Positions 9,407-17,667 of a stretch of 64,000 nucleotides of DNA are shown here, piece by piece. This stretch comes from Streptomyces sp. JH34 (lineage in GTDB: Bacteria > Actinomycetota > Actinomycetes > Streptomycetales > Streptomycetaceae). The notes beneath the pieces were generated by a model. It was given only the letters and a program-made list of their open reading frames with translations, was not told where the DNA came from and made no database searches. Every line of letters begins with the position of its first letter. The first letter of the stretch is position 1. A program made the position numbers and the translations under genes. The stretch spans positions 1,984,001-2,048,000 of the forward strand of contig NZ_JAJSOO010000001.1 in the NCBI RefSeq assembly GCF_029428875.1. Reading direction: 5' to 3'.

Positions 9407-9687
9407 GCCTCGATCTTCTCCTCGGGCGCACCGGCCCGCTCCATCGCGTTCTCGACCTCGGCGGCCCAGACGGGGAAGTCGACGGCGCAGAGTTCCTCGA
9501 CCACGGCGGCGCGCGAGCGGAAGTACTCGTAGACGGAGGACCTCGCGAGGCCCGTGCGCTCGGCGAGGGCGGGGAAGGTCAGCGCCTCCGTACCGCCCTC
9601 GGACAGCAGGGAGCGCGCGGCGTCCAGGAGGGCGCCGCGCTGCATGGTCCGGTGCTCGGCCACGGAGGCCGCTCGAATCCTGGGCAC
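9106..9687 (-). CDS. TetR/AcrR family transcriptional regulator
   Basis: This 193-residue regulator has an N-terminal TetR helix-turn-helix (residues about 16-62: RGALLDAARSLLSEGGTEAL, then GLARSSVYEYFRSRAAVVEE). An all-helical ligand and dimerisation domain follows. No obvious target operon is adjacent, since whiG lies upstream on the same strand and an M23 peptidase converges on it. The GTG start lacks a Shine-Dalgarno sequence, and TAGAGT lies 6 bases upstream, so the mRNA is probably leaderless. Its last 301 bases are antisense to the peptidase reading frame. Confidence 0.92.
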   Translation of the reverse strand: MPRIRAASVAEHRTMQRGALLDAARSLLSEGGTEALTFPALAERTGLARSSVYEYFRSRAAVVEELCAVDFPVWAAEVENAMERAGAPEEKIEAYVRRQLDLVGDRRHRAVVAISASELDAGAREKIRAAHGGLIAMIVEALADLGHTEPRLAAMLLQGSVDAAVRRIELGAAEEPGIVADTAVAMILRGVRG

Positions 9688-9693
9688 CCGTCC

Positions 9694-9699
9694 ACTCTA
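9694..9699 (-). promoter_or_regulatory. -10 box for a leaderless TetR mRNA
   Basis: TAGAGT (TANNNT class) lies 6 bases before the GTG start, with no ribosome-binding site between. No good -35 element is seen. Confidence 0.45.
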
Positions 9700-9760
9700 C
9701 GGCGGCCCCGGTTCGAAGGGGGGTCCGCGTACGCGTCCGGGTGGCCGAAGCCGGTCCGGC

Positions 9761-10597
9761 TCAGCGTCCCGCGTCGGCCAGTTTCGCGCGGAGCTGGAGC
9801 ACCGACTTGGTGTGGATCTGGCTGACCCTGCTCTCGGTCACGCCGAGCACGTTGCCGATCTCGGCGAGGGTCAGGCCCTCGTAGTAGTAGAGCGTGACCA
9901 CGGTCTTCTCCCTCGCGGGGAGCGTGTTGATGGCGCGGGCGAGCAACCGTCTGAGCTCGCGGTCCTCGGCGACCTCGACCGGATTGTCGGCGGCGGTGTC
10001 CTCCAGCGTGTCCATCAGGCTCAGCCGGTCGCCGCCTTCACCGCCGACGTGCAGCAACTCCTCGAGCGCCACCACGTTGGCGAGCGACAACTGGCTGAAA
10101 ACAGCGTGGAGTTCCTCCAGCGGGATGCCCATCTCCGAGGCGACCTCGGCTTCCGACGGTGTACGCCGGAGCTGCGCCTCGAGCGTGGCGTAGGCCCGCT
10201 CGACGTTGCGCGCCTTCTGTCGCACGGACCTGGGAATCCAGTCCAGGGCCCGGAGTTCGTCGATCATGGCGCCGCGGATCCTGGTGATCGCGTAGGTCTC
10301 GAACTTGATGGCCCGCTCGATGTCGAACTTCTCGATGGCGTCGATCAGCCCGAAGACACCGGAGGAGACGAAGTCCGCCTGCTCCACGTTGGACGGCAGC
10401 CCCACGCTGACCCGGCCGGCGACGTACTTCACCAGGGGCGAGTAGTGCAGGATCAGCTGCTCCCGCAGCCGCCCGTCGCCGGTGGTCTTGTACGAACGCC
10501 ACAACTCGTCGAGCGACGAGGGGGCGGGAGGGCGCACAGTGCCACGCGCAGCCGGTGGTGCTGCCGCGCGGTCAGACCCGGAGGTGTGCTGGGGCAT
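9761..10597 (-). CDS. whiG: sporulation sigma factor WhiG
   Basis: FliA/WhiG-type sigma-28 family factor that commits aerial hyphae of Streptomyces to sporulation; known targets are whiI and whiH, and it is held by the anti-sigma RsiG with c-di-GMP. The 278-residue protein has regions 2 ([38 protein letters not shown]), 3 and 4 ([34 protein letters not shown]). The ATG at 10595-10597 is chosen as the start matching known WhiG proteins. It lies 260 bases downstream of dprA, enough for its own promoter. Confidence 0.96.
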   Translation of the reverse strand: MPQHTSGSDRAAAPPAARGTVRPPAPSSLDELWRSYKTTGDGRLREQLILHYSPLVKYVAGRVSVGLPSNVEQADFVSSGVFGLIDAIEKFDIERAIKFETYAITRIRGAMIDELRALDWIPRSVRQKARNVERAYATLEAQLRRTPSEAEVASEMGIPLEELHAVFSQLSLANVVALEELLHVGGEGGDRLSLMDTLEDTAADNPVEVAEDRELRRLLARAINTLPAREKTVVTLYYYEGLTLAEIGNVLGVTESRVSQIHTKSVLQLRAKLADAGR

Positions 10598-10857
10598 GTG
10601 GTGCCTTGAGCCTTCTGCTGTGAAGTACTGGGACGTGTCTCTGGGGCGGATTCCTTGTGAGCGTAGCGTGACTGAGGTGTTGCGGTGCGCACAGGACGAG
10701 GGAACCGTGCCGTGCGATCGCGGTCCGGATCCGCCGCCGTCCTCCTGCCTCCCGGCAGGGCCGACGACGGGGATCACCACCGCTCGCACCGTCCCCGAAG
10801 GGCTGACCGGGTGCTGTCGGGGTCACCGGCATCACCTTTTCACCCGAATGCTCCGGG

Positions 10858-12030
10858 TCAAGTACCGCCTCGCCGCACGTCCCCGTCGCGTGTGCGTCCG
10901 GGCGTCAACCGCCAGCCGTCGCCCTCTCGTTCGACGAACCCCAGTGAGTGCAGTTCGTACAACCGCCCGAGGGCTTCGTCCGTCGACACTCCGGCGCTCC
11001 GGGCCACGTCACGGCCTCCCGTCGCACCCTTCCAGGTGAGCGCGTCCAGCACCTGCGCGGAGACGGCGTCGAGGGCGTCCCTGGGCAGGACGCGGCCGCT
11101 CCTGACCGGGGCGAGTTCACCGATCTCCCCGACGAGCTCGGCGATCTCGGCGGCATCGGTGACCAGGACCCCCTCACCCCGCAGGAGTTCGTGGACTCCG
11201 GCCGAGAGTCCGCTGGTAGCAGGGCCGGGAACCCCCATCGTGAAGCGGCCCAGCCGCTGTGCGTTCCGTGCGGTGACCAGCGAGCCGCTGCGGTATTCGG
11301 CCTCCACCACCACGGTGCCTCTCGTGAGGGCCGCGATCACCCTGTTCCGCAGGATGAACCTGGTGCGCGTCGGATGGTCGGAGGGAGGCAGTTCGCCGAT
11401 GACGACGCCCTGTTCGGCGATGCGTCCGATCAGCCCGGCGTGCCCCCGGGGGTAGGCGACGTCGACCCCGCACGCCAGCACCGCCACGGTCGCGCCGCCG
11501 GCGGCCAGCGCCCCACGATGGGCGGCACCGTCCACCCCGAACGCCGCTCCGGAGACGACCACCCAGCCCCGCTCGGCCAGCCCGGCGGCGAGCGTCCCCG
11601 CCATGTGCGCCCCGTAGGGTGTGCAGGCCCGCGCACCGACCAGGGCTACCGAGCGCAGCGCCCAGAGACGCAGGTCGGACCGCCCTCGCACCCAGAGACC
11701 GATGGGCCGGGCGTCACCCAGGTCGTCGAGCTGGCTCGGCCACTCCCGGTCACCGGGGCAGACGAACCGCCCGCCGACCCCCGCGACCGCCGCCAGATCC
11801 CGCCCGGGGTCGGCGCTCGACGCCCGCAACCGGTATCCGGCGAGCCGGGGCGCCGTCATCCCGTCCAGCTCCCGCGCCGGTCCGTCCGGGCCCGTGAGAC
11901 GCCGCATCAGCTCGACGGGCCCGGTCTCGCGGATCCAGCGGCCGCCACGCTCGTCCCCCGGTTCGAACACCCGGGTCAGGGCGGCGCGTGCCAGCCGCTC
12001 CGGCTCGCCGTCGGCCGACCAGGCGTTCAC
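10858..12030 (-). CDS. dprA: DNA-processing protein DprA
   Basis: DprA/Smf binds single-stranded DNA and loads RecA during natural transformation; its role in Streptomyces is not settled. The 390-residue protein has the Rossmann-like core (VALVGARACTPYGAHMAG, VVVSGAAFGVDGAAHRGAL, LACGVDVAYPRGH, RFILRNRVIAAL). A C-terminal winged helix follows (about residues 310-385). The GTG start overlaps the comM stop by four bases (GTGA), indicating translational coupling. The same frame stays open upstream through comM, but that part is not protein-like. Confidence 0.94.
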   Translation of the reverse strand: MNAWSADGEPERLARAALTRVFEPGDERGGRWIRETGPVELMRRLTGPDGPARELDGMTAPRLAGYRLRASSADPGRDLAAVAGVGGRFVCPGDREWPSQLDDLGDARPIGLWVRGRSDLRLWALRSVALVGARACTPYGAHMAGTLAAGLAERGWVVVSGAAFGVDGAAHRGALAAGGATVAVLACGVDVAYPRGHAGLIGRIAEQGVVIGELPPSDHPTRTRFILRNRVIAALTRGTVVVEAEYRSGSLVTARNAQRLGRFTMGVPGPATSGLSAGVHELLRGEGVLVTDAAEIAELVGEIGELAPVRSGRVLPRDALDAVSAQVLDALTWKGATGGRDVARSAGVSTDEALGRLYELHSLGFVEREGDGWRLTPGRTRDGDVRRGGT

Positions 12031-13649
12031 AGGGCACCGGCCCGCATCGGGACCCCTCGCTGGATGCCCGTGCGCAGTTCCAGTGCCACCGCGACGTCCG
12101 AGGCGTCCGGGCGGCCGGCACCCCTGAGGTCCGCCACGGTCCATGCCACGCGCAGGACGCGGTCCAGGCCGCGGGCCGTGAGGAGTCCCCGCTCCATGTC
12201 CCGCTCCGCCGCCATCAGGGCGCCGGGCGCCGCGACCAGCCTCGTACGCAGCTCGTGTCCGGGTACTTCGCTGTTGGTGGTCCAGGGCGTGCCCGCGAGC
12301 CGCTCCGCGGCCCGCTCCCTGGCCTCCCGGACCCTGGCGGCCACCTCGGCCGAGGACTCCCCGCGCGCCCCGCTCCCCATCAGGTCCGCTCGGCCGACGG
12401 GCTCGACCTCGACCCGGAGGTCCACCCGGTCGAGCAACGGGCCCGACAGCCGTGCCTGGTAGCGGCGGACCGCGGAGGGCGGGCACTCGCACCCCGCGCC
12501 GGCCAGGGTGTGCCTGCCGCAGGGGCAGGGGTTCGCCGCCAGGATCATCAGGAAGCGCGCGGGCAGCCGGACGACGCCGGCCGCCCGCGCGACCACCACG
12601 TGCCCGGACTCCAGGGGCTGGCGCAGCGCGTCCAGGGCCCGCACGGAGAACTCCGGAGCCTCGTCGAGGAAGAGGACGCCACGGTGCGCCAGGGACACCG
12701 CGCCCGGTCTCGGCAGGCCGTTGCCCCCGCCGATGAGCGACTGCATCGTCGCCGAGTGGTGAGGCGCGCAGTAGGGCGCCGCACCGATCAGGGGCTCGCC
12801 CGGCGGGAGGATCCCCGCGACGGAGTGCACCGCCGTCACCTCGAGGGACTCCTGCCGGGACAGCGGCGGCAGGATCGCCGTGAGCCGCTCGGCCAGCATG
12901 GTCTTCCCCGCCCCCGGCGGCCCGGAGAGCAGCAGATGGTGGCCTCCAGCGGCCGCCACCTCCAGGGCCTTGCGTGCCCGCCCCTGGCCGGCCACCTCCG
13001 CCAGGTCGGGGCGGTGGGCCGCACCGCCCGCGGCCGACGGGGCCAGTCCCGTGCCCAGGCCCGCACCCGGCACCATCAGCCCGGCGAGCATCGTGTCGGG
13101 ACGTCCGGGGCCGGCGTCCGGCTCCTCGGGCACGGGTTCGTCGCCGAGGACGGCGATCAGCTGACGCAGGCTCCGCACTCCGAGCACCGAGACGCCCGGG
13201 ACGAGTGCGGCCTCCCCCGCTGTCTGCTCCGGGACGACGACGTGCCGGTACCCGGCCTCCGCTGCCGCGAGTACCGCGGGGAGCACCCCGCGCACCGGGC
13301 GCACCCTGCCGTCGAGGCCGAGCTCCCCGATCATCACCATGTCGGCGATGGCGGTGGGGTCGATCCGCTCCGCCGCCCCGAGGACCGCGCACGCCACGGC
13401 GAGATCGAAACCCGAACCGGATTTCGGCACGGAAGCGGGGGACAGCCCCACCGTGAGCTTCTTCTGCGGCCACTCGGCTCCGGAATTGACGACCGCGGCC
13501 CTGACGCGGTCCCGGCTCTCCACCAGGCTCTTGTCCGGAAGGCCGACGAGCGTGAACGCCGCCACGCCCGGCTCCAGATCGGCCTGGACCTCCACCACCA
13601 CGCCCTCGACGCCCACCAGCGCCACCGAGCACGCCCGCGCGAACCCCAT
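12027..13649 (-). CDS. comM: YifB/ComM-family Mg-chelatase-like AAA+ ATPase
   Basis: ComM is a hexameric helicase that promotes branch migration during integration of transforming DNA. The 540-residue protein has the N-terminal LonC-like/ChlI domain (about 1-190), then an AAA+ module with Walker A GPPGAGKTML, Walker B GVLFLDEAPEF and the zinc-type insertion CPCGRHTLAGAGCECPP. A C-terminal lid follows. The ATG at 13647-13649 shares one base with the yraN stop (TGATG), and its own stop overlaps the dprA start. Members may act in general recombination where no competence is known. Confidence 0.94.
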   Translation of the reverse strand: MGFARACSVALVGVEGVVVEVQADLEPGVAAFTLVGLPDKSLVESRDRVRAAVVNSGAEWPQKKLTVGLSPASVPKSGSGFDLAVACAVLGAAERIDPTAIADMVMIGELGLDGRVRPVRGVLPAVLAAAEAGYRHVVVPEQTAGEAALVPGVSVLGVRSLRQLIAVLGDEPVPEEPDAGPGRPDTMLAGLMVPGAGLGTGLAPSAAGGAAHRPDLAEVAGQGRARKALEVAAAGGHHLLLSGPPGAGKTMLAERLTAILPPLSRQESLEVTAVHSVAGILPPGEPLIGAAPYCAPHHSATMQSLIGGGNGLPRPGAVSLAHRGVLFLDEAPEFSVRALDALRQPLESGHVVVARAAGVVRLPARFLMILAANPCPCGRHTLAGAGCECPPSAVRRYQARLSGPLLDRVDLRVEVEPVGRADLMGSGARGESSAEVAARVREARERAAERLAGTPWTTNSEVPGHELRTRLVAAPGALMAAERDMERGLLTARGLDRVLRVAWTVADLRGAGRPDASDVAVALELRTGIQRGVPMRAGAL

Positions 13650-14008
13650 CAGGCCACGCCCCGCACGTGCTCGACGACGGGGGTGCCCCGGCGGGGCACG
13701 AGGACCCCGACCAGATCGATCCGGGCGCCGCCCGGCGGCGGCCCGCCGTGACGGTCGAGCCAGATCTCGGCCAGCCTGCGCAACCGGTCGGCCTTGGCCG
13801 GCGTGACGGCCGCCATCGGATGTTCGAAGGAACCCTCCCTGCGGGCCTTCACCTCACAGACGACCACCGCGTCGCCGTCCCTGGCGACGATGTCGATCTC
13901 TCCCGCGCGACAGCGCCAGTTGCGCTCCAGCACGGTCATGCCGGCCTCCGCCAGCAGTCGTGCGGCCAGATCCTCGCCGTACCGCCCGAGTGCCCCCCGT
14001 GCGTTCAT
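13649..14008 (-). CDS. YraN/UPF0102 family nuclease-like protein
   Basis: A 119-residue protein of the restriction-endonuclease-like (PD-(D/E)xK) fold. The motif pattern is intact: [31 protein letters not shown] (E and D of the catalytic set) and VVVCEVKAR (ExK). The family is often found beside dprA, comM and rnhB, as here, and is presumed to act on nucleic acids; the reaction is unproven. It is the first gene of a tightly overlapping yraN-comM-dprA unit, 132 bases below the DUF2469 gene. Confidence 0.9.
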   Translation of the reverse strand: MNARGALGRYGEDLAARLLAEAGMTVLERNWRCRAGEIDIVARDGDAVVVCEVKARREGSFEHPMAAVTPAKADRLRRLAEIWLDRHGGPPPGGARIDLVGVLVPRRGTPVVEHVRGVA

Positions 14009-14140
14009 GTCGGCACCACCTCCGGCACCGACTCTGCCGCTGTCCGGCCGATCTATTGGATCTTGGTGGAAAACCGGGTGATTGTGGAAATCCCGGCCAC
14101 TCGGACGAGTGAACCGGGACGTCGGGAGGATCTGCCGGGA

Positions 14141-14449
14141 TCAGCCGCCCGGGAGCTCGAGGTCGCTCTTGTTGAGCTCCTCGATATTCACGTCCTTGAA
14201 CGTCAGCACCCTGACCTGTTTGACGAACCGGGCAGGCCTGTACATGTCCCAGACCCATGCGTCCGCCATCGAGACCTCGAAGAAGACCTCCCCCTGGACC
14301 GAGTGCACCTGCATCTCGTAGTCGTTGGTGAGGTAGAAGCGCCGCTCGGTCTCGATCACGTATTTGAACAGACCGACGACGTCGCGGTACTCCCGGTAGA
14401 GCTTCAGCTCCATCTCGGTCTCGTACTTCTCGAGGTCCTCGGCACTCAT
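14141..14449 (-). CDS. DUF2469 domain-containing protein
   Basis: This 102-residue protein of unknown function is highly conserved in actinobacteria. It begins MSAEDLEKYETEMELKLYRE and contains the invariant-looking YVIETERRFYLTNDYE and ADAWVWDMYRPARFVK stretches. It is acidic and soluble, with no signal peptide. Its usual place is between signal peptidase or rnhB genes and yraN. That holds here except that rnhB is absent and a NUDIX gene takes its position. Confidence 0.93.
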   Translation of the reverse strand: MSAEDLEKYETEMELKLYREYRDVVGLFKYVIETERRFYLTNDYEMQVHSVQGEVFFEVSMADAWVWDMYRPARFVKQVRVLTFKDVNIEELNKSDLELPGG

Positions 14450-14511
14450 GGCAGTTCCCCTTCAGCCGTGCGTCCCCCTATTGTGCGCCAGCCCCGCCCG
14501 CCCCTGGCCTA

Positions 14512-15000
14512 TTAGACGATTTCGGGGGTGAGAACCAGCGGAACACCCGGGGGACCCTCGTCGAGCAGCGTGCGCAGCAGCCCGGCGAGCCTGGTCGGGT
14601 ACACCGTCTCACGCGTGGCCAGAAGTTCGGCGGAAGTCCACCACCTCAGACCGGCGACACTGCGCAGCTCCAGCTCGGTGAGGCCCTTCTGGTCCGTGTC
14701 CGTCTGCGAGGTGCGGGCCAGGAAGTACCACTCGTCCTGGTCCCAGCGCCGCCCGTCGAACGGGAAGGAGCAGACCCTCGTCCACAGCAGCGGACCGAGG
14801 GCGACGTCCGTGATCCCCGTTTCCTCGGCGAGTTCCCGCAGCGCGGCCTCCTCCCGGGTCTCGTCGCCCTCCAGGCCTCCGCCCGGGGTGAACCACCACC
14901 TCTCGGCCGGATCCTCGGGTTCGAAGCCGTGCAGCAGCAGGATCCGGTCGTCCGGGTCCAGCAGCACCACGCGGGCTACCTCGCGTGTCTCAGCGGGCAC
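14512..15000 (-). CDS. NUDIX hydrolase
   Basis: This 162-residue protein contains a complete Nudix box, GGGLEGDETREEAALRELAE followed by ETGI, which binds the metal that cleaves nucleoside diphosphate-linked substrates. The substrate cannot be told from sequence. The GTG at 14998-15000 overlaps the end of sipZ by 11 bases, so expression is tied to the signal peptidase operon. Confidence 0.93.
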   Translation of the reverse strand: MPAETREVARVVLLDPDDRILLLHGFEPEDPAERWWFTPGGGLEGDETREEAALRELAEETGITDVALGPLLWTRVCSFPFDGRRWDQDEWYFLARTSQTDTDQKGLTELELRSVAGLRWWTSAELLATRETVYPTRLAGLLRTLLDEGPPGVPLVLTPEIV

Positions 15001-15763
15001 CGGCGGACGCCTTCGGTCGTCCGGCCCTCTGCGTGGAGCGCGCCGAGAGCGGTCCGTAGGCCGCGCCGCCCAGGATGAGCACCGCACCCACCACGAGGGC
15101 CCCGACCTGCAGCGGCAGCGGGCCCTCGGACGACACACCGCCGGGCAGAGCCGCGAAGGCCCCGGGTCGGCCGATCATGCCGTTCATGGGCCAGGCCACG
15201 GCATCCACGCGCGCCTCGACGGCGCTGCGCGGCACCGAGCCGTGTCCCGGATCCTCCAGATGGACGCGCGAGTCCATGGAGGTGCTGCGCTCATCGCCGA
15301 GCAGGAAGAGCCGGCCCTCGGGGACATCGGCCGTGAAGTCCTGCGGAGAGGCGGGAGCCTTGCCGTCCGCCCCGATCAGCGACGAGGCTCCCTCGGCGCG
15401 CAGATACGGTTCTTCGACCGGCTTGCCGTTGACCGTGAGCCGGCCGCCCCTGTCGCAGCAGGCCACCTTGTCGCCGCCCACACCGACGACCCGCTTCACC
15501 ATGGGCACGTCGCCCCATACCGAGTCGGTGAAGACGACCACGTCCCCGCGCCGTACGTCGCCGCCGTCCACCCGCTCCGCGAGGACCCGGTCGCCGGCGT
15601 TCACCGTCGGCGTCATCGAGTCGGTCGGCACGGTGTACGGCTTGTACACCACCGCTCCCCAGGCGAACCCGCCGAGGAAGAGCACACAGCCGACGGCCAC
15701 GGCCAGGTTCGACAACGTGTTGCCGAGCCGGCCGCGGCCGTCATGACGTCCTGATCCACTCAT
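14990..15763 (-). CDS. sipZ: type I signal peptidase (SipZ-type)
   Basis: Fourth of four tandem signal peptidase genes, corresponding by order to sipZ of S. lividans. The 257-residue protein has a membrane anchor near residues 17-38. The catalytic serine lies in YTVPTDSMTPTVNAGD and the general-base lysine in MVKRVVGVGGDKV. A second hydrophobic segment near the C-terminus (about 222-244) is predicted to give a two-anchor topology. The ATG at 15761-15763 lies 7 bases from GGGGAG; an in-frame ATG 15 bases upstream lies inside that Shine-Dalgarno region. Confidence 0.93.
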   Translation of the reverse strand: MSGSGRHDGRGRLGNTLSNLAVAVGCVLFLGGFAWGAVVYKPYTVPTDSMTPTVNAGDRVLAERVDGGDVRRGDVVVFTDSVWGDVPMVKRVVGVGGDKVACCDRGGRLTVNGKPVEEPYLRAEGASSLIGADGKAPASPQDFTADVPEGRLFLLGDERSTSMDSRVHLEDPGHGSVPRSAVEARVDAVAWPMNGMIGRPGAFAALPGGVSSEGPLPLQVGALVVGAVLILGGAAYGPLSARSTQRAGRPKASAGAR

Positions 15764-15812
15764 CCCAGCGCTCCCCATCGGAGATCGACAATCGCTGATC
15801 CGAGTCGGCACC

Positions 15813-16703
15813 CTACCCGGCGGTATGCCCGCGGGTCAGCCTGCGACGACGCCAGAACACGAGGGGCAGCGCTCCGGCTACACCCAGTGCGCCCGGCACC
15901 GCAGCTGCTGCGGCGGCATCGAGGCCGGGCTGGTCGAAGGTCTCCGGGACAGGCAGCGTCGCCCAGCGGTTGACGGGCCACGCCACGACGACGGCACGCC
16001 CGACGACCTCGTCGGTGGACACCGTGCCCTGACCGGGAAGCTCCTGGTGGTAGCGGGAGTCCAGCGAGTTCTGCCGGTGGTCGCCCATCACCCAGATCCG
16101 GCCCTCGGGCACATGGATCGGCCCGAACGGCTCGTCGTCACAGGCGCTGTTGCCCGCGAAGATGAACGACTTGTCGTCCAGCGCCTTGCCGTTGACCGTG
16201 ACCGGCCCGTTCTTCTTGCACTCGACGGTGTCACCGCCGACCGCGATGACCCGCTTGATCAGGTCCTTCTCCTCCGCGGACGGCATCAGACCGATGAAGC
16301 TCAGGAACTTCTGCACCGCGTTGGGCTCGGGGGTCGCCGTGTCCTCCAGCCAGCCGCCCGGGTCATGGAAGACCACGACCTCGCCGCGCTCCGGCTCGGA
16401 GCCGAACCACGGCGTCAGCTTGTCGACGAGCACCCGGTCGCCCCGCTGCAGAGTGTTCTGCATGGAGTCCGAGGGGATCGAGAACGCCTGCACCAGGAAC
16501 GTCTTGATCAGCAGCGCGAGAATGAGCGCGATACCGATGAGGAGCGGCAGCTCCTTCCAGAACGAACGTGGCTTCTTCACCGCCGCACTGCCACCGTCCG
16601 GGGACTCGCCGTCACTTTCCGCCTCCGCCGGGACCCCGTTGCCCGAAGGCCGGTCCTCGGGTTCGTCGTGTCCGGATCGTGCGCCGACCGCCAAATCCCC
16701 CAC
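15813..16703 (-). CDS. sipY: type I signal peptidase (SipY-type)
   Basis: Membrane serine protease that removes signal peptides from Sec and Tat substrates; SipY is reported as the main enzyme in S. lividans. The 296-residue protein has a long charged N-tail, one anchor (LPLLIGIALILALLIKTFLV), the Ser motif FSIPSDSMQNTLQRGD and the Lys motif LIKRVIAVGGDTV. The box VMGDHRQNSLDSR follows, and a C-terminal hydrophobic segment ends in RRRRL. GTG 16701-16703 is preferred to GTG 16709 because GAGGAG then lies 5 bases upstream. Its first 92 bases overlap the end of sipX. Confidence 0.93.
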   Translation of the reverse strand: MGDLAVGARSGHDEPEDRPSGNGVPAEAESDGESPDGGSAAVKKPRSFWKELPLLIGIALILALLIKTFLVQAFSIPSDSMQNTLQRGDRVLVDKLTPWFGSEPERGEVVVFHDPGGWLEDTATPEPNAVQKFLSFIGLMPSAEEKDLIKRVIAVGGDTVECKKNGPVTVNGKALDDKSFIFAGNSACDDEPFGPIHVPEGRIWVMGDHRQNSLDSRYHQELPGQGTVSTDEVVGRAVVVAWPVNRWATLPVPETFDQPGLDAAAAAAVPGALGVAGALPLVFWRRRRLTRGHTAG

Positions 16704-17667
16704 ATCCACTCCTCACTCCGTGCCACCGCCCGCGCCCGATTCGGCGCAGGCCCACCACTCCCATAACGAGCGGGAGTTCCGCAGGGGTCGGGAGCAGGAC
16801 CATTCCGTTGCGATCCTGGGAGGACACACTATTCGACGGGGCTGTCGCGGCCGTCGCTCCGGCACTCCCGTCGGGTACGGAGGCGAACGTTCCGGGCTCC
16901 TCCAGCCTGCGCCAGTGCCCGAAGGGCCAGGCGATCACCACGGCGCGTCCGACGACCTCATCCTGCGACACCGTGCCCTTTCCCGGCTTGTCGAGATGGA
17001 AGCGCGAGTCCGCGGAATTCGACCGGTGGTCGCCCATCACGAAGATGCGGCCCTGGGGAACCTTTACCTCGAATTTGAGAGTGGACGGCACATCGCCGGG
17101 ATTGAGGTACGGCTCGTCGAGCGCCACACCGTTGACCGTGATCCTGCCGTCCGCGCCGCAGCACTTCACGGTGTCGCCCCCGACAGCCACGACGCGCTTG
17201 ATCAGGTCCTGCTCGTCCTCGGAGGGGAGCAGGCCGATGAAGGTCAGCAGTTCCTTGACCTGTTTGATCCCGGCGGGCGGGTCCTCGGTGGGGGTGTTCT
17301 CCTGCTGCAGCCAGCCGCCCGGGTCCTTGAAGACGACCACGTCGCCGCGCTGAGGTTCGGAGCCGAACCACGGGGTGAGCTTGTCCACCAGCACCCGGTC
17401 ACCGATCCGGATGGTCTGCTCCATCGATCCGGAGGGGATCACGAAGGCCTGGACGATGAAGGTCTTGAGGAACAGCGCGATCAGAAGCGCCACCAGGACG
17501 AGGAGGGGTATCTCCTTGATCGCGGACCGCTGCCTGCGGCGTTTCACCTTGCGGGCCAGTTTGCGGCGCTCGGCCCGTGTGGGCAGCGAACGGGCGCCGG
17601 TCGGCCTCGACCCCGTGGGCAGCGGCGGGCCCGTGTCCGGTGCCCGCCCGCGCCCCCGGTTACCCAT
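16612..17667 (-). CDS. sipX: type I signal peptidase (SipX-type)
   Basis: The 351-residue protein has a basic N-terminus (KLARKVKRRRQRS), an anchor (IPLLVLVALLIALFLKTFIV) and the catalytic Ser in FVIPSGSMEQTIRIGD (Ser81). The catalytic Lys is in LIKRVVAVGGDTV, and VMGDHRSNSADSR is present. The C-terminal 60 residues are Gly/Arg-rich (HGVRSGCGGFGGRRTIRTRR), unlike a peptidase domain, and are encoded where sipX overlaps sipY by 92 bases. The ATG at 17665-17667 overlaps the sipW stop by 8 bases. Confidence 0.92.
   Translation of the reverse strand: MGNRGRGRAPDTGPPLPTGSRPTGARSLPTRAERRKLARKVKRRRQRSAIKEIPLLVLVALLIALFLKTFIVQAFVIPSGSMEQTIRIGDRVLVDKLTPWFGSEPQRGDVVVFKDPGGWLQQENTPTEDPPAGIKQVKELLTFIGLLPSEDEQDLIKRVVAVGGDTVKCCGADGRITVNGVALDEPYLNPGDVPSTLKFEVKVPQGRIFVMGDHRSNSADSRFHLDKPGKGTVSQDEVVGRAVVIAWPFGHWRRLEEPGTFASVPDGSAGATAATAPSNSVSSQDRNGMVLLPTPAELPLVMGVVGLRRIGRGRWHGVRSGCGGFGGRRTIRTRRTRGPAFGQRGPGGGGK

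Noticed and set aside
12031..13632. Open frame continuous with dprA extending upstream through comM
   Set aside because: The frame is Gly/Arg-rich without motifs and is antisense-free shadow of comM. DprA starts at GTG 12030 with a GTGA overlap.
16612..16703. Frameshift at the end of sipX
   Set aside because: The overlap with sipY could suggest one, but both frames keep normal codon bias up to the overlap and the Ser/Lys motifs are intact in each. Recorded as a tail oddity instead.
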